A DNA stretch of 64,000 nucleotides from CAVPKN01 sp964588495 (GCA_964588495.1 CAZPPS010000003.1:62001-126000), one strand, 5' to 3'; counted from the stretch's first letter, positions 16,454 through 25,915 are shown. Made by a program: numbers and translations. Notes: generated by a model not told the origin, from the letters alone.

Positions 16454-17229
16454 TTCCCTATGCGTCTTTGACGTTTTTGAAAATCTAGCACAGCTTTCAA
16501 TAGATCGCGAGGAGTAAAATCGGGCCATAAGGTCTCAGTAATATAGACCTCGGCATAAGCAAGCTGCCAAAGTAAAAAATTACTCACCCTTTGCTCGCCG
16601 CTTGTCCGGATCAAAAGATCTGGATCTCCAAAGGGCGCTGTGTCCAGATGTTGGGCAACTTTTTCCTCTGTAATTTCATTTTTAGAAAGCGTGCCGCTCA
16701 ATAAATCATCTGCTAGTTTTTGCATAACACGGCACATTTCACTTCTTCCCCCATAGTTGAGGGCAACAACAAAATCAATACCGTAGCCGTTTTCTGTGGC
16801 CAAACGGGTTGTTTCAATTGTATTTTTGAGCCCATCGGAAAAAGGAGTCAAATCCCCGATCACATGAAATCTGACACCTTGATCGATCATCGATTGCCGT
16901 TGATTTTCAAGATAGGTTTGCAAAATCAGGAGTAACGTTGCGACCTCATCGGGCGATCTGCCCCAATTTTCTGTTGAAAAGCCAAAGACAGTCAAAACTT
17001 TTATTCCAAGATCTGAAGCTGCTTCTACCATCTGGCTTAAGACGTCTGCCCCTTTCCAATGGCCATCCAAAAGATTTAAAGAGGCATCTGAAGATTGTTT
17101 TTTCATCCAACGACGATTCCCATCCATGATGATGGCGACATGGCGGGGGAGGGGATTTTCGTGCGCAATGCGGATCTCTTCATCCAAAAAATGTGTAAGC
17201 TTGGGAGTAGTGAAACAGGCTGAGGACAC
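16450..17229 (-). CDS. uppS: Undecaprenyl diphosphate synthase (isoprenyl transferase)
   Basis: Cis-prenyltransferase that makes the lipid carrier for peptidoglycan and LPS sugars. 259 residues. IIMDGNRRWMKKQ (catalytic Asp, near residue 34), TVFGFSTENWGRS, and the C-terminal DLLIRTSGEQRVSNFLLWQLAYAE region are diagnostic. The first codon used is GTG at 17229; the true start may lie a little further in, before the conserved PRHVAIIMDG. First gene of the uppS-cdsA-cmk-plsC operon. Confidence 0.95.
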   Translation of the reverse strand: MSSACFTTPKLTHFLDEEIRIAHENPLPRHVAIIMDGNRRWMKKQSSDASLNLLDGHWKGADVLSQMVEAASDLGIKVLTVFGFSTENWGRSPDEVATLLLILQTYLENQRQSMIDQGVRFHVIGDLTPFSDGLKNTIETTRLATENGYGIDFVVALNYGGRSEMCRVMQKLADDLLSGTLSKNEITEEKVAQHLDTAPFGDPDLLIRTSGEQRVSNFLLWQLAYAEVYITETLWPDFTPRDLLKAVLDFQKRQRRIGK

Positions 17230-17301
17230 GAAAGAGTTTTTTTGTTTTTTTTGTCTGACAAAAATATACGAAATAGGAGTTTAGGAACAGGGGATTCTCC
17301 T

Positions 17302-17345
17302 CCCGTGCCCGTCCCTGTGCCTGTGCCCGTGCCCGCCCTTTCCCG
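17302..17345. repeat. GC-rich hexamer tract (family G, half)
   Basis: CCCGTGCCCGTCCCTGTGCC and CTGTGCCCGTGCCCGCCC repeat the units of the palindrome at 4399-4490, and end with the same CCCTTTCCCG. Only one arm is present. It lies between divergent uppS and secDF. Confidence 0.7.
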
Positions 17346-17380
17346 ATCTGGCAGGGTGTTTGAATAAAGTCCTTTGACTA

Positions 17381-17409
17381 TTGACAGAACCGTGCCGCAG
17401 TGGTATCTT
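17381..17409 (+). promoter_or_regulatory. secDF promoter
   Basis: A perfect TTGACA -35 (17381-17386), 17 bases, then TATCTT (17404-17409), 30 bases before the secDF start. AAGGA precedes the ATG. Confidence 0.75.
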
Positions 17410-17438
17410 ATCAGGTTTATTAAGAATAAGGATTAAAG

Positions 17439-20400
17439 ATGGAAAAGCAGAAACGGTGGCAGCTTTATATCATACTAGCAGTTGTATTTTTGACGATTTA
17501 CAACATTCTTCCAACAGTTTTTTTCTACACAAAGCCATTAAAAAAAGGTATTGATCAGCAAGAGGGACTACAAGTTGCCAAATCAATTGCTGAAAGAGTC
17601 AACGGTCTTGAAGGCTTCACTCTTTCCTGGCTAAAGGCGCAAAGTAAAAATTTGGGCCTGAAACCTGTTTCAATCACACTTGATCCTGAAGATTCAAAAC
17701 TTGCAAAAGTGACTTTCCGTACAGCAAAAGATGCTTCCATTTTTGCAAACTCCCTTTATAGAGCAGGAAACCTTATCCCCTTTGTTCCTGCCCAGCTCAG
17801 TGCCGATCCAAGATCCTTTGAGGAAGGGGCAACTTCTGTGATTGTACAGCGTAAAATCGGTGTACACTTTAATCCCGAAGATTTGGGCTCTTATTTCCAT
17901 TATATTCCTAAAATGAACTCCGATGGGGAGATCACCAAAGAATACCGCGCGCTTGTGAATGATCGCGTGCTCCAGTTAGCTCTAGGACTGGGCGGCGAGA
18001 GCAAACCTGCCCGTGTTTTGACCACAATTGCTGCCGATCAAAGCTCTGATGACGAGGTGATGCACCTGGCACGCTCCATTGTGGAATATGAAAATGCCTT
18101 TGGAGATCAAAATCCAATCACTAAACGTTATTTTGCAAGCTTTACTCAGATTCAAAATGCCTCTCAAAGGGCCAATTTAATCCAAAAATTCAGTGCAAAA
18201 TTAGAAACTCTTTCCCAAAAGAACAGCAAAGAGATCACATCTCTTAAAGAAGAGCAGTCCAAGCTGCAGAGCGAAGGAAAGTTTTTAACTCCGATGCAAC
18301 AGCAGAAACTTGAAGTATTTGAGAGTCAAAAAGAGATTTTGGACGCAGCTTTCGCGATCGTCAAGCGCAACAGCAGTGTCTTCAGCCAAGGGCTTGCCCC
18401 GCTAGATCCTGAAGTGATCTTGAAAACTTTGAATGCTGACGTGATGGGCCAGGAAAAAGTGCAAAAAATTGTCCTCGGTGATCGCAATCCGTTTGTGTCT
18501 AGCCTTGAGATCAATTGGGGAACAGAACAAATCAATCTGATCCTCCAACCCGATGTGGCAAAAATCCGGGCACGTGATTCTAAAAAAGAGTTAGAAGTCC
18601 TGCAACTTGAAAAGCTAAACCAGTTTTTGTTCAATGAAATCGCAGCCGTTTCACGCTCCTCTGATGAAACCATTACACCTGCTCTTGATCACTTTGGGAT
18701 CGCTTTGAATAAACTCACCAACAGCTCTGCTCTTCTGACTCTCGATTTTGGAGCACTGGGAGCAGCTCAAAGTAAAAATTTGAAGCACCTTTTATCCACA
18801 AGCTGGCATCCGACAGATGTGGATCTAACAGCTTCCAACTATCCGGTATACTCCTGGCAGGAATTTGAAAAATTGCCGGCGCAAGATCAAAAGCTTGGCC
18901 TTGTTATCTATGCCCCTTCTATGGAAAAAACGACAGAAGAGGGATTCCGCGGTGGTTCTTTCTACGTAATTGCCCGGGGCTTGAATACGATTAAACAAAA
19001 GTATCAAGATCTTCCTCAAAGTCCTGAAAAAACAGCCTTTGAAAAAGATTTCCGCGCTCTTCAGGATCTTTTGCGTCAAAGCGGCTTCATAGGCTACTCT
19101 GCAGCTTCTGTAGATCTTCCTGCTAAATACCAGAATGACTACATTTTTGAGCTCGACGATTACTATTCCTACTTGCTAGCAGCTACTCGGGAAGATTTTG
19201 TTGTCAAAGGAAGCAAAAAATTGGCTTTCCTTGAGTTTACAGATGTTCAGCAGCGTATTTTGACTCTCAACAAAATTGAGACTCAAATGCATGAAGATCT
19301 TCTTAAATGGCGCGATGAATACCGCGCTGCGCGGGTCAATATCGATCCTAATGCCCGCTATGACGTTCCGGCCCCTACACAAAACGTGTTATGGGACAAC
19401 TTTAAGCTGAGCTTTAAAAAATATTTCCGCGGCGATGAGAGAAAAATCCTAAAATGGGGTCTTGATCTTTCCGGTGGAAAAACTGTGAGAGTGGGCTTAA
19501 AAGATCAAAATGGTCAGCCGATCACAAACGAAGATGACCTTTCCCAGGCTGTCAACGAGTTGTACCGCAGAGTTAACAGACTCGGAGTCTCTGAAGTGGG
19601 TATCCGCACAGAAGGTCCTACAATTGTCCTCGATTTCCCAGGTTCTCAAGGACTCTCAGCTGCCGATCTGATCCAGGCTTCTTCGATGCATTTCCACGTT
19701 GTCAATGAAAAGTTCAGTACCCATAACGGTGTGCTCGCAGAAGCTGTGGATGCCTTCCTCGATGAAATCTGGAACGAAGCGATCATCACAAACCGGACAG
19801 ATAGCGATAGCTTAAATGAAATTGCTTGGCAACATTTGGGTGGAGATATCAAAAATCCGGGAGAATTTAAGCCTCGAAGCAGTCACGCACGCCTTCTTTA
19901 CGATAATGGCTTGCGCTTTGCAGGGCCCAAATCGGCTTCCCGTTCAAGTAGCTTTGATGATACGCTCTCTGCGATCACAATCTTCCGTGGCAAAGATTAT
20001 TCAGAGTGGCAGGGTCAAACCTACCCCCTCTTGATTATCTTTAGAAACTATGCCCTTGAGGGAGCTAACCTCAATGACGTACAGACCGGTTATGATCCAT
20101 CTGAAGGAAATATCCTTTATTTCGGAGTCAGAGGCTCTTATGTCAACAGATCGGGTGAAAAAATCAATCCCCGTGATGATTTCTATGCGTGGACTTCCAG
20201 ATTTTCTGAAGAAAAAATCGTCAACACACCGCTTGAGCCCATCACACAAGGAAGAGGCTGGAGAATGGCGGTCGTTTTAAACGGCACTGTCATTAGCTCG
20301 CCTGTCTTAAATTCACCGCTCCGTGATAATGCAAGGATCTCAGGACATTTTTCACAAAGAGAAATCAATCAGCTTGCAGCTGATTTAAAGGCAGGCTCTT

Positions 20401-21995
20401 TGAGCTTTACACCGCATATTCTCTCTGAAGAAAACATCAGCCCTGATCTTGGAAAAGAGCAGCGCACACAAGGGATTTTGGCAGCGTTTTTCGGCCTTGC
20501 ACTTGTGATTGCTGCGATGTGCACTTATTACCGTTTTGGTGGTGTTGTGGCCTCGATTGCGGTTTTGTTCAACCTACTCATCATTTGGGGAGTTTTACAG
20601 AACTTAGGGGCAGCGCTCACACTTCCAAGCATTGCCGGGGTGATTTTAGCCCTTGGTATGGCAGTGGATGCGAACGTCCTTGTTTTTGAAAGAATCCGGG
20701 AAGAATTTGCGATCAGCAAGCGCCTACCCTCTGCCATCCAGGCAGGTTACAAGAAGGCTTTCAGTGCGATTGTCGACTCTAACCTGACCACTATTTTGGC
20801 AGCCGTTATTCTTTTGAATTTTGATTCAGGGCCAATTAAAGGGCTGGCATTGACTTTGATCATCGGTATCATTTCCTCGATGTTCACAGCTCTTTTCATG
20901 ACCCGTTTCTTCTTTGCAGGATGGGTGCAGAATCCGAAAAATAAAGAACTCAAAATGCTGCGTCTTTTTAAAGAGACTCGCATCGATTTCTTGAGCAAAT
21001 CAAGAGTTGCTATCACCTTATCCGTGATCTTGATCGCACTTGGAGCCTTTTTCTTCTTTAAAGGGCGTGAGACAATCTTTGGAATGGATTTCACAGGTGG
21101 TTATGCGCTGACTCTTGATCTTAAAGAAAAGCCCGGCGTGGATTATCGTCTCGCTGCGGAATCGGCTTTGGTGAAAGCAGGGGCAGCTCCGAGCGATTTC
21201 CACATTCAGGAACTGAATAGACCCAACCAATTGCGCATTCAGCTCGGCACAGGACTTGAGCAGAGCGGCAAGCCATTTTTTGGGATCGATGAAAAGCCTG
21301 CTGTGCAAAAGCCGCTCTTTGCCTACCAGGAAAATGCGCGCATTGTCTGGATTGTGGATGCATTGGCTCAAGATGGGCTCAATCTTTCAGAGGCCAGCTT
21401 GCCTCAGCTGAATTTGCATTGGACAGCGATGAGTGGACAACTCTCTGACAGAATGCGCAATGAAGCTTTCTTAGGGTTAGCCCTCGCTTTAGTCGGTATT
21501 TTGATCTACATTACCTTCCGTTTTGAGTTCAAATATGCGATTAGTGCGACAATTGGCCTTGTTCATGACATCCTGATTACTTTAGGCGTACTTGCCATTG
21601 CCCATTTCTTCTTTGAAGGGGTCCGTATCGATTTACAAGTGATCGCTGCGTTGATGACCATTGTGGGATACTCGTTGAATGATACGATTATTATTTTTGA
21701 CCGTATCCGTGAAGATTTGCGTGTCATGCGTAAGATGTCGTTTGGAGAAATTATCAACCACGCCCTCAATGCAACATTGAGCCGTACGGTGATGACTTCT
21801 GGGACGACGCTTCTTGTTCTTCTTGCGCTGGTATTTTTTGGAGGAAGCTCCATTTTTAGTTTTGCGTTGATCATGACAGTTGGTATTGCGATCGGAACAC
21901 TTTCCTCGCTCTACGTTGCAGCTCCCATGCTGCTCTATTTCCACAGAAGAGAAGTCTCTAAAAAAGAAGAGTCTACTTCTGCAAATACGATTTAG
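17439..21995 (+). CDS. secDF: Fused protein translocase subunits SecD-SecF
   Basis: Membrane proteins that use the proton gradient to pull translocated proteins out of SecYEG. 1518 residues in one chain, about twice a normal SecDF, owing to a very long periplasmic/N-terminal part (residues about 30-660), as in Chlamydia. An N-terminal membrane helix (LYIILAVVFLTIYNILPTVFF) is followed by the SecD P1 motif LKWGLDLSGGKTVRVGLKD near residue 675, SecD membrane helices (about 1005-1165, with GMAVDANVLVFERIREE) and the SecF half beginning with GMDFTGGYALTL near residue 1210 and its five helices (YSLNDTIIIFDRIRED). Own promoter at 17381. The N-terminal extension has no assigned role. Confidence 0.95.
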   Translation: MEKQKRWQLYIILAVVFLTIYNILPTVFFYTKPLKKGIDQQEGLQVAKSIAERVNGLEGFTLSWLKAQSKNLGLKPVSITLDPEDSKLAKVTFRTAKDASIFANSLYRAGNLIPFVPAQLSADPRSFEEGATSVIVQRKIGVHFNPEDLGSYFHYIPKMNSDGEITKEYRALVNDRVLQLALGLGGESKPARVLTTIAADQSSDDEVMHLARSIVEYENAFGDQNPITKRYFASFTQIQNASQRANLIQKFSAKLETLSQKNSKEITSLKEEQSKLQSEGKFLTPMQQQKLEVFESQKEILDAAFAIVKRNSSVFSQGLAPLDPEVILKTLNADVMGQEKVQKIVLGDRNPFVSSLEINWGTEQINLILQPDVAKIRARDSKKELEVLQLEKLNQFLFNEIAAVSRSSDETITPALDHFGIALNKLTNSSALLTLDFGALGAAQSKNLKHLLSTSWHPTDVDLTASNYPVYSWQEFEKLPAQDQKLGLVIYAPSMEKTTEEGFRGGSFYVIARGLNTIKQKYQDLPQSPEKTAFEKDFRALQDLLRQSGFIGYSAASVDLPAKYQNDYIFELDDYYSYLLAATREDFVVKGSKKLAFLEFTDVQQRILTLNKIETQMHEDLLKWRDEYRAARVNIDPNARYDVPAPTQNVLWDNFKLSFKKYFRGDERKILKWGLDLSGGKTVRVGLKDQNGQPITNEDDLSQAVNELYRRVNRLGVSEVGIRTEGPTIVLDFPGSQGLSAADLIQASSMHFHVVNEKFSTHNGVLAEAVDAFLDEIWNEAIITNRTDSDSLNEIAWQHLGGDIKNPGEFKPRSSHARLLYDNGLRFAGPKSASRSSSFDDTLSAITIFRGKDYSEWQGQTYPLLIIFRNYALEGANLNDVQTGYDPSEGNILYFGVRGSYVNRSGEKINPRDDFYAWTSRFSEEKIVNTPLEPITQGRGWRMAVVLNGTVISSPVLNSPLRDNARISGHFSQREINQLAADLKAGSLSFTPHILSEENISPDLGKEQRTQGILAAFFGLALVIAAMCTYYRFGGVVASIAVLFNLLIIWGVLQNLGAALTLPSIAGVILALGMAVDANVLVFERIREEFAISKRLPSAIQAGYKKAFSAIVDSNLTTILAAVILLNFDSGPIKGLALTLIIGIISSMFTALFMTRFFFAGWVQNPKNKELKMLRLFKETRIDFLSKSRVAITLSVILIALGAFFFFKGRETIFGMDFTGGYALTLDLKEKPGVDYRLAAESALVKAGAAPSDFHIQELNRPNQLRIQLGTGLEQSGKPFFGIDEKPAVQKPLFAYQENARIVWIVDALAQDGLNLSEASLPQLNLHWTAMSGQLSDRMRNEAFLGLALALVGILIYITFRFEFKYAISATIGLVHDILITLGVLAIAHFFFEGVRIDLQVIAALMTIVGYSLNDTIIIFDRIREDLRVMRKMSFGEIINHALNATLSRTVMTSGTTLLVLLALVFFGGSSIFSFALIMTVGIAIGTLSSLYVAAPMLLYFHRREVSKKEESTSANTI

Positions 21996-22126
21996 ATAGC
22001 CAATACAAAAGGGTCTTGCTATGATTCAGCATTGACCCTGGGTGTTCCATCGCGTTTTTTTCATCTGATTTAATCAGCGTGAAGGGCGCGGTGGAAGCAC
22101 AATTTCAATTCAAAATTTGAGTACAA

Positions 22127-23854
22127 ATGGAAACGCATGAACCGATCTGGATCTATCCCAAGAAGAATACTTCGTGGTTAGATCAGATCATTCGGGAATT
22201 TACAATCCATCCCATCACAGCCCAGATCTTAATTTCCCGCCATTTTAACTCTCTGGATGCGATTCACCAGTTTTTGTATTCCAAGCTCCCCGATCTTTAC
22301 GATCCCAAACTGTTTTTGGACATGACAAAAGCTGTGCGCCGCATTGATAGGGCTCTGAAAAACGGAGAGGGGATCTTAATTTATGGTGATAATGATGTTG
22401 ATGGAATCACCGGGACTGCCCTTTTAGTCGATTTTTTTAAAAAAGTTGGGGGCAATATCAAATATTATGTCCCCAACCAAAACGTGCAAAGAGGGCAGCT
22501 TTTCCTGGATGCCCTAGAATTTGCGGAGGCCAACAACTGTAAGTTGATGATCACCGTAGACTGCGGAATTACAGCTGCCAAAGAAATCCAAAAATTTGTC
22601 GCCAAAGAAATTGATGTGATTGTTACGGATCACCACGAACCTACTGATAAAATCCCTAACTGCATCGCAACTCTAAATCCTAAGCTGCACAACCAAACTT
22701 ATCCTAATAGAGACCTGACAGGTGTGGGCGTTGCTTTTAAGCTCGCCCATGCGATGACCAATTTTTTGGTTGCAAAAGAAGAAATTGGCCCACGCAAAGT
22801 CGATCTCAAAGTCTATCTTGACCTTGTCGCCCTTGGAACAATTGCCGATATGGGAGTTCTGCAGGACGAGAACCGGATTTTGGTCCGCTATGGCCTAAAA
22901 CAGCTCCAAAAAACCAAGAGAATGGGGTTGATCAAACTCTTTACAGTTTGCGGTGTAGAGCGCAGCGAAGTGACTCCTGTCGATATTGCGACAAAAATTG
23001 CCCCCCGCATGAATAGTTTAGGAAGAGTTGCAGATCCCAGCAAAGGAGTGGAGCTCTTACTGGTCAGAGAGGAAGTGAAGGCAGAAGAACTTGCCAAAGA
23101 GCTCGATTTGTTCAATGTTCAAAGACAGAAAATTGAGCAAGTTGTCTCAATTGATGTTGAAGAAACTTTGGCCACTAATCCCATTATTTTTCAGAATAAA
23201 GCCATTGTTTTGAGCTCTCAAAACTGGCATCCAGGGGTAATACCCATTGTGACGGCCCGTATTGCAAAGCAATACAACAGGCCGACTGTGATGATCGCAA
23301 TTGATAATGGGATCGGCAAAGGCTCGATTCGAACCATAAGGGAATTCCCCCTTCTGCCGGTTTTAAAAAAATGCAGCGATCTGTTCATCAACTTTGGGGG
23401 ACATGACTTTGCAGCGGGCCTTACCATCAAAGAAGAAAACATCGAGAAATTTAAGAAACGTTTTGTCCACGCCGCCAATTCTTCCTTAAGAGAACAGGAC
23501 ATTTTGTCTAAGCTCTACATTGACGCCCACGCTAATTTTGATGAGCTCACCTACGATCTTTTAGCTTCCTTAGAGCTTTTTGAACCCTACGGCAACGAAA
23601 ATCTGCAACCGATTCTTTATTGTGAAGCGGTTCAAGCCTGGCCTCCCAAAATTATTGGCGGTTCCCATCTAAAGCTCTATTTAGAACAAGGAGAAAGGAT
23701 GCTGGAAGGGATCGGCTTTGGGATGGCTGACAAAAGCAACATTTTAAAGCGGAAAAATTTGAGACTCAAAATTGCTTATACCCCGCAGATCAACCGTTTT
23801 CATAATAAGAGTAGTATTCAGTTGCTCATCAGAGATTTCCAAATTCTAGAATAA
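22127..23854 (+). CDS. recJ: Single-stranded-DNA-specific exonuclease RecJ
   Basis: 5'-3' single-strand exonuclease for recombination and repair, 575 residues. DHH-family motifs: GDNDVDGITGTALL (near residue 87), VDCGITA, and VTDHHEP (near residue 168); the DHHA1-type GGHDFAAGLTI is near residue 425. A C-terminal OB domain follows. It lies 131 bases after secDF in the same direction, as in Chlamydia. No clear ribosome site stands before the ATG. Confidence 0.95.
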   Translation: METHEPIWIYPKKNTSWLDQIIREFTIHPITAQILISRHFNSLDAIHQFLYSKLPDLYDPKLFLDMTKAVRRIDRALKNGEGILIYGDNDVDGITGTALLVDFFKKVGGNIKYYVPNQNVQRGQLFLDALEFAEANNCKLMITVDCGITAAKEIQKFVAKEIDVIVTDHHEPTDKIPNCIATLNPKLHNQTYPNRDLTGVGVAFKLAHAMTNFLVAKEEIGPRKVDLKVYLDLVALGTIADMGVLQDENRILVRYGLKQLQKTKRMGLIKLFTVCGVERSEVTPVDIATKIAPRMNSLGRVADPSKGVELLLVREEVKAEELAKELDLFNVQRQKIEQVVSIDVEETLATNPIIFQNKAIVLSSQNWHPGVIPIVTARIAKQYNRPTVMIAIDNGIGKGSIRTIREFPLLPVLKKCSDLFINFGGHDFAAGLTIKEENIEKFKKRFVHAANSSLREQDILSKLYIDAHANFDELTYDLLASLELFEPYGNENLQPILYCEAVQAWPPKIIGGSHLKLYLEQGERMLEGIGFGMADKSNILKRKNLRLKIAYTPQINRFHNKSSIQLLIRDFQILE

Positions 23855-23858
23855 GATC

Positions 23859-24109
23859 CCTTGCCCGTGCCCCTGCCCTATCTCGTAGTTAACCTGAGTT
23901 TTGGGTTCTTTTCCCTCATCCTCAGGGATTTTTGGGGTCCAAATCGCACTTTTTTGCTCGCAAATAGCGCTTTCAGCTATGAGCTTCGCAAAAAATTGCG
24001 ATTTTGCCTCACAAAAATCCGCTGACTACGAGGAAAAATAACCCAAAACTCAGGTTAGTTAACGAACAAAAATGCTGTGGTTCGGGCAAGGGCAAGGGCA
24101 GGGGCAAGG
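23859..24109. repeat. Family G palindrome split by an inserted family E element
   Basis: The left arm CCTTGCCCGTGCCCCTGCCC (from 23859) and right arm GGGCAAGGGCAGGGGCAAGG (to 24109) are inverted copies. Between them sits the 166-bp element at 23891-24056, flanked by AGTT on both sides. It fills the space between convergent recJ and the exported AAA+ gene. Confidence 0.75.
23891..24056. mobile_element. 166-bp MITE-like palindromic element, family E
   Basis: Ends AACCTGAGTTTTGGG and CCCAAAACTCAGGTT. Almost the whole element is one imperfect palindrome around CGCTTTCAGC. The four bases AGTT occur directly before (23887-23890) and after (24057-24060), as expected of a target-site duplication. 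Other copies: 2345 (degenerate), 39445, 48811, 58530. No transposase is encoded. Confidence 0.8.
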
Positions 24110-24113
24110 AATT

Positions 24114-25211
24114 TTAGCTTTCTTCCGAAAGTAATACTTCCAGCACAATCCCCCCATCCATATAAGAACACACCAAATAGTCCCCTTCTTTGCACGACTG
24201 TTCCAAAATCGCTTTCGCTAAAACGGTCGCCAGCTCTTTTTCCACAAGGCGCTTCAAGGGCCTTGCGCCCAGTTCAGGATCCAGGTTGTTTTGTTTGAGA
24301 AAATTGACCAAGGTTCGATCAAAATGAACTTCGATGCCCTTCATTCTCCAGATTCGATTCCTCAGCTCTCCCAGAATTTTCCGGATTAAAAGCTCAAAAA
24401 TTTCGTCAGAAAGAGGTGCAAAAACCATGCAATCGAGCCTGTTGAACATTTCAGGAGAAAGAACGTCCATCACATGGGGTTTGAGAATTTCTAGAATCTC
24501 AGCAGTTGTATTGCCTCTTTGGTACAAACGGGCAATTTCACGGGAAGCAATGTTAGATGTGAGGATAAATATCGCTTTTGTGCAATCGACATCTTCTCCT
24601 CGGGCAGAGGTAAAATAGCCCGCATCGAAAACATGTAGAAATAATCTTAAAACCTGAGGATGGGCCTTTTCAATTTCATCCAGCAGAACAACAGAATAGG
24701 GCGTTTGCAATAAACCATTCGATAAAGTCCCCCCAACATCATATCCCACATAGCCAGGAGGCGCCCCAATCAAACGACTAATCGTGTGCGCTTCTCCATA
24801 CTCAGACATGTTAATGCGCAAGAAATGCTCAGAGCTCCCATAAAGCTCCAGACAGAGCTGTTTGGCAAGCTCTGTTTTCCCCACCCCCGACGGCCCACAA
24901 TACAATAACGAAGCAATCGGCGTTGAGGGATCGCTCACCCCAGCGGTAAAGCGTACAATTGCATTCGCCGTCTCTCTGACAGCATCCTCTTGCCCAAATA
25001 TCTTTTTCAAAAGCCGCTCCTCGAGCCTTTTCGAACGGGAAATGAGCTGCTGCTTCAAAGAGGAAGCTGCCCTAATCAGCGGAAGAGTTTCCCGAAAAGG
25101 TTCGGTAGTAACACTTTCAGCCTCAGGAAACGGATAGAAGCCAATATTTTTTTCCGCACTCTGCAATGGGAAACAGAAAAGAGGGAAAAGAAAGAAGATT
25201 GCAATTTTCAT
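24114..25211 (-). CDS. Exported single-domain ClpB/ClpA D2-like AAA+ ATPase
   Basis: A 365-residue protein with an apparent Sec signal peptide (MKIAIFFLFPLFCFPLQSAE, cleavage after about residue 19) followed by one complete Clp/Hsp100 D2-type AAA+ module. Visible: Walker A GPSGVGKT (106-113), pore loop PPGYVGYDVGG (151-161), Walker B VVLLDEIEKAHP (174-185), sensor 1 ILTSN (216-220), arginine finger region PEMFNRLD (R258), sensor 2 GARPLKR (315-321). All catalytic residues are kept, so it should be an active unfoldase, yet it lacks the N domain, D1 and coiled-coil M domain of ClpB. The start at 25211 is the first Met giving the signal sequence. A second, longer protein of the same kind is at 46375. 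Location and ATP source are unknown; see findings. Confidence 0.85.
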   Translation of the reverse strand: MKIAIFFLFPLFCFPLQSAEKNIGFYPFPEAESVTTEPFRETLPLIRAASSLKQQLISRSKRLEERLLKKIFGQEDAVRETANAIVRFTAGVSDPSTPIASLLYCGPSGVGKTELAKQLCLELYGSSEHFLRINMSEYGEAHTISRLIGAPPGYVGYDVGGTLSNGLLQTPYSVVLLDEIEKAHPQVLRLFLHVFDAGYFTSARGEDVDCTKAIFILTSNIASREIARLYQRGNTTAEILEILKPHVMDVLSPEMFNRLDCMVFAPLSDEIFELLIRKILGELRNRIWRMKGIEVHFDRTLVNFLKQNNLDPELGARPLKRLVEKELATVLAKAILEQSCKEGDYLVCSYMDGGIVLEVLLSEES

Positions 25212-25352
25212 AGGGGAACCTTTTGATTGATGCAATCTTAAGAATGTGAACCAATAAAATCCAAAAAAAACGTCGCGGAAGGACAGTTAGCGGCAAAACA
25301 AGATATCAGTTATAGCGTGCTAGGAAGGCGAACATCTCATTAATTGAGAAGT

Positions 25353-25389
25353 ATGGGAAGAGCCCGCTATCTGCCTGGCTCTTGCCCAT
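25353..25389. terminator. Hairpin downstream of euo
   Basis: ATGGG-AAGAGCC and GGCTCTT-G-CCCAT pair with one bulge around a 12-base loop, 12 bases past the euo stop. A smaller inverted repeat TCTCA-TTAAT-TGAGA lies just beyond. No T run follows, so this is a candidate transcript end only. Confidence 0.4.
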
Positions 25390-25400
25390 GCAATGGAGAC

Positions 25401-25850
25401 TTAGCTAGCTTGGCTAACTTTTTTGTTTAGATAGTCATCTTTGTAGCGTCTGACTTCTTCTGCATGAATGACCCAAGCAGCACCTTTTCTAGCACCTTTA
25501 ATCATTCCAGTACGTGTTGCATAATAAATCTTCTGCGCAGGAACGCCTAACATTTTTGCAACTTGATTAATGGAAAAGTACCCTCTGTTATTATCAAAAA
25601 GCAGCTCACCATCAAACATGGATTTTGTACGGGAATACTTGTTATTACGGTACTCTTCCAAGTCTTTCAGATCGATTTCCCAACGGGTTTTTTTAGTTGC
25701 TCTCAGTTTTTTTTGCTTAATAGCAACATAAATCGCCTGACGTGTAACTTTATTGATTTTAGCAGCTTCTGTAATAGATACAACTTTGCGGTCTCCACAA
25801 TTTTGTGACTCGCAAGAAGACATTTCTTGTCTTTCATTTGTTTCTTTCAT
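25401..25850 (-). CDS. euo: Euo-type developmental transcription regulator
   Basis: Euo is the early-expressed chlamydial DNA-binding protein that represses late genes (omcAB among them) until reticulate bodies convert. Here 149 residues from the ATG at 25850, chosen because AGGGGG lies 8 bases upstream; an open frame would add 21 residues. Two excisionase-type helix-turn-helix modules are visible: ITEAAKINKVTRQAIYVAIK (from about residue 28) and INQVAKMLGVPAQKIYYATR (from about residue 95), each followed by a Lys/Arg-rich wing (KKLRATKKTRWEI; KGARKGAAWVI). It is shorter than Chlamydia Euo (about 183). Position between recJ and gltX agrees with Chlamydia. Confidence 0.88.
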   Translation of the reverse strand: MKETNERQEMSSCESQNCGDRKVVSITEAAKINKVTRQAIYVAIKQKKLRATKKTRWEIDLKDLEEYRNNKYSRTKSMFDGELLFDNNRGYFSINQVAKMLGVPAQKIYYATRTGMIKGARKGAAWVIHAEEVRRYKDDYLNKKVSQAS

Positions 25851-25899
25851 TTTATAACCCCCTAAGGTTGTCTTTATTTTTGCTTTTAACTTGTTAACT

Positions 25900-25915
25900 T
25901 TTTGAGGCCTCAAAA
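25900..25915. promoter_or_regulatory. Palindrome upstream of euo
   Basis: TTTTGAGGCCTCAAAA is a perfect 16-bp palindrome 50 bases before the euo start codon, next to the partial repeats GTTAAC/AAGTTAA. It could be an operator for euo itself. Confidence 0.45.

Noticed and set aside
23891..24056. CRISPR array or ncRNA suggested by recurring repeats.
   Set aside because: Copies are kilobases apart, not regularly spaced, and flanked by target-like duplications; no cas genes.
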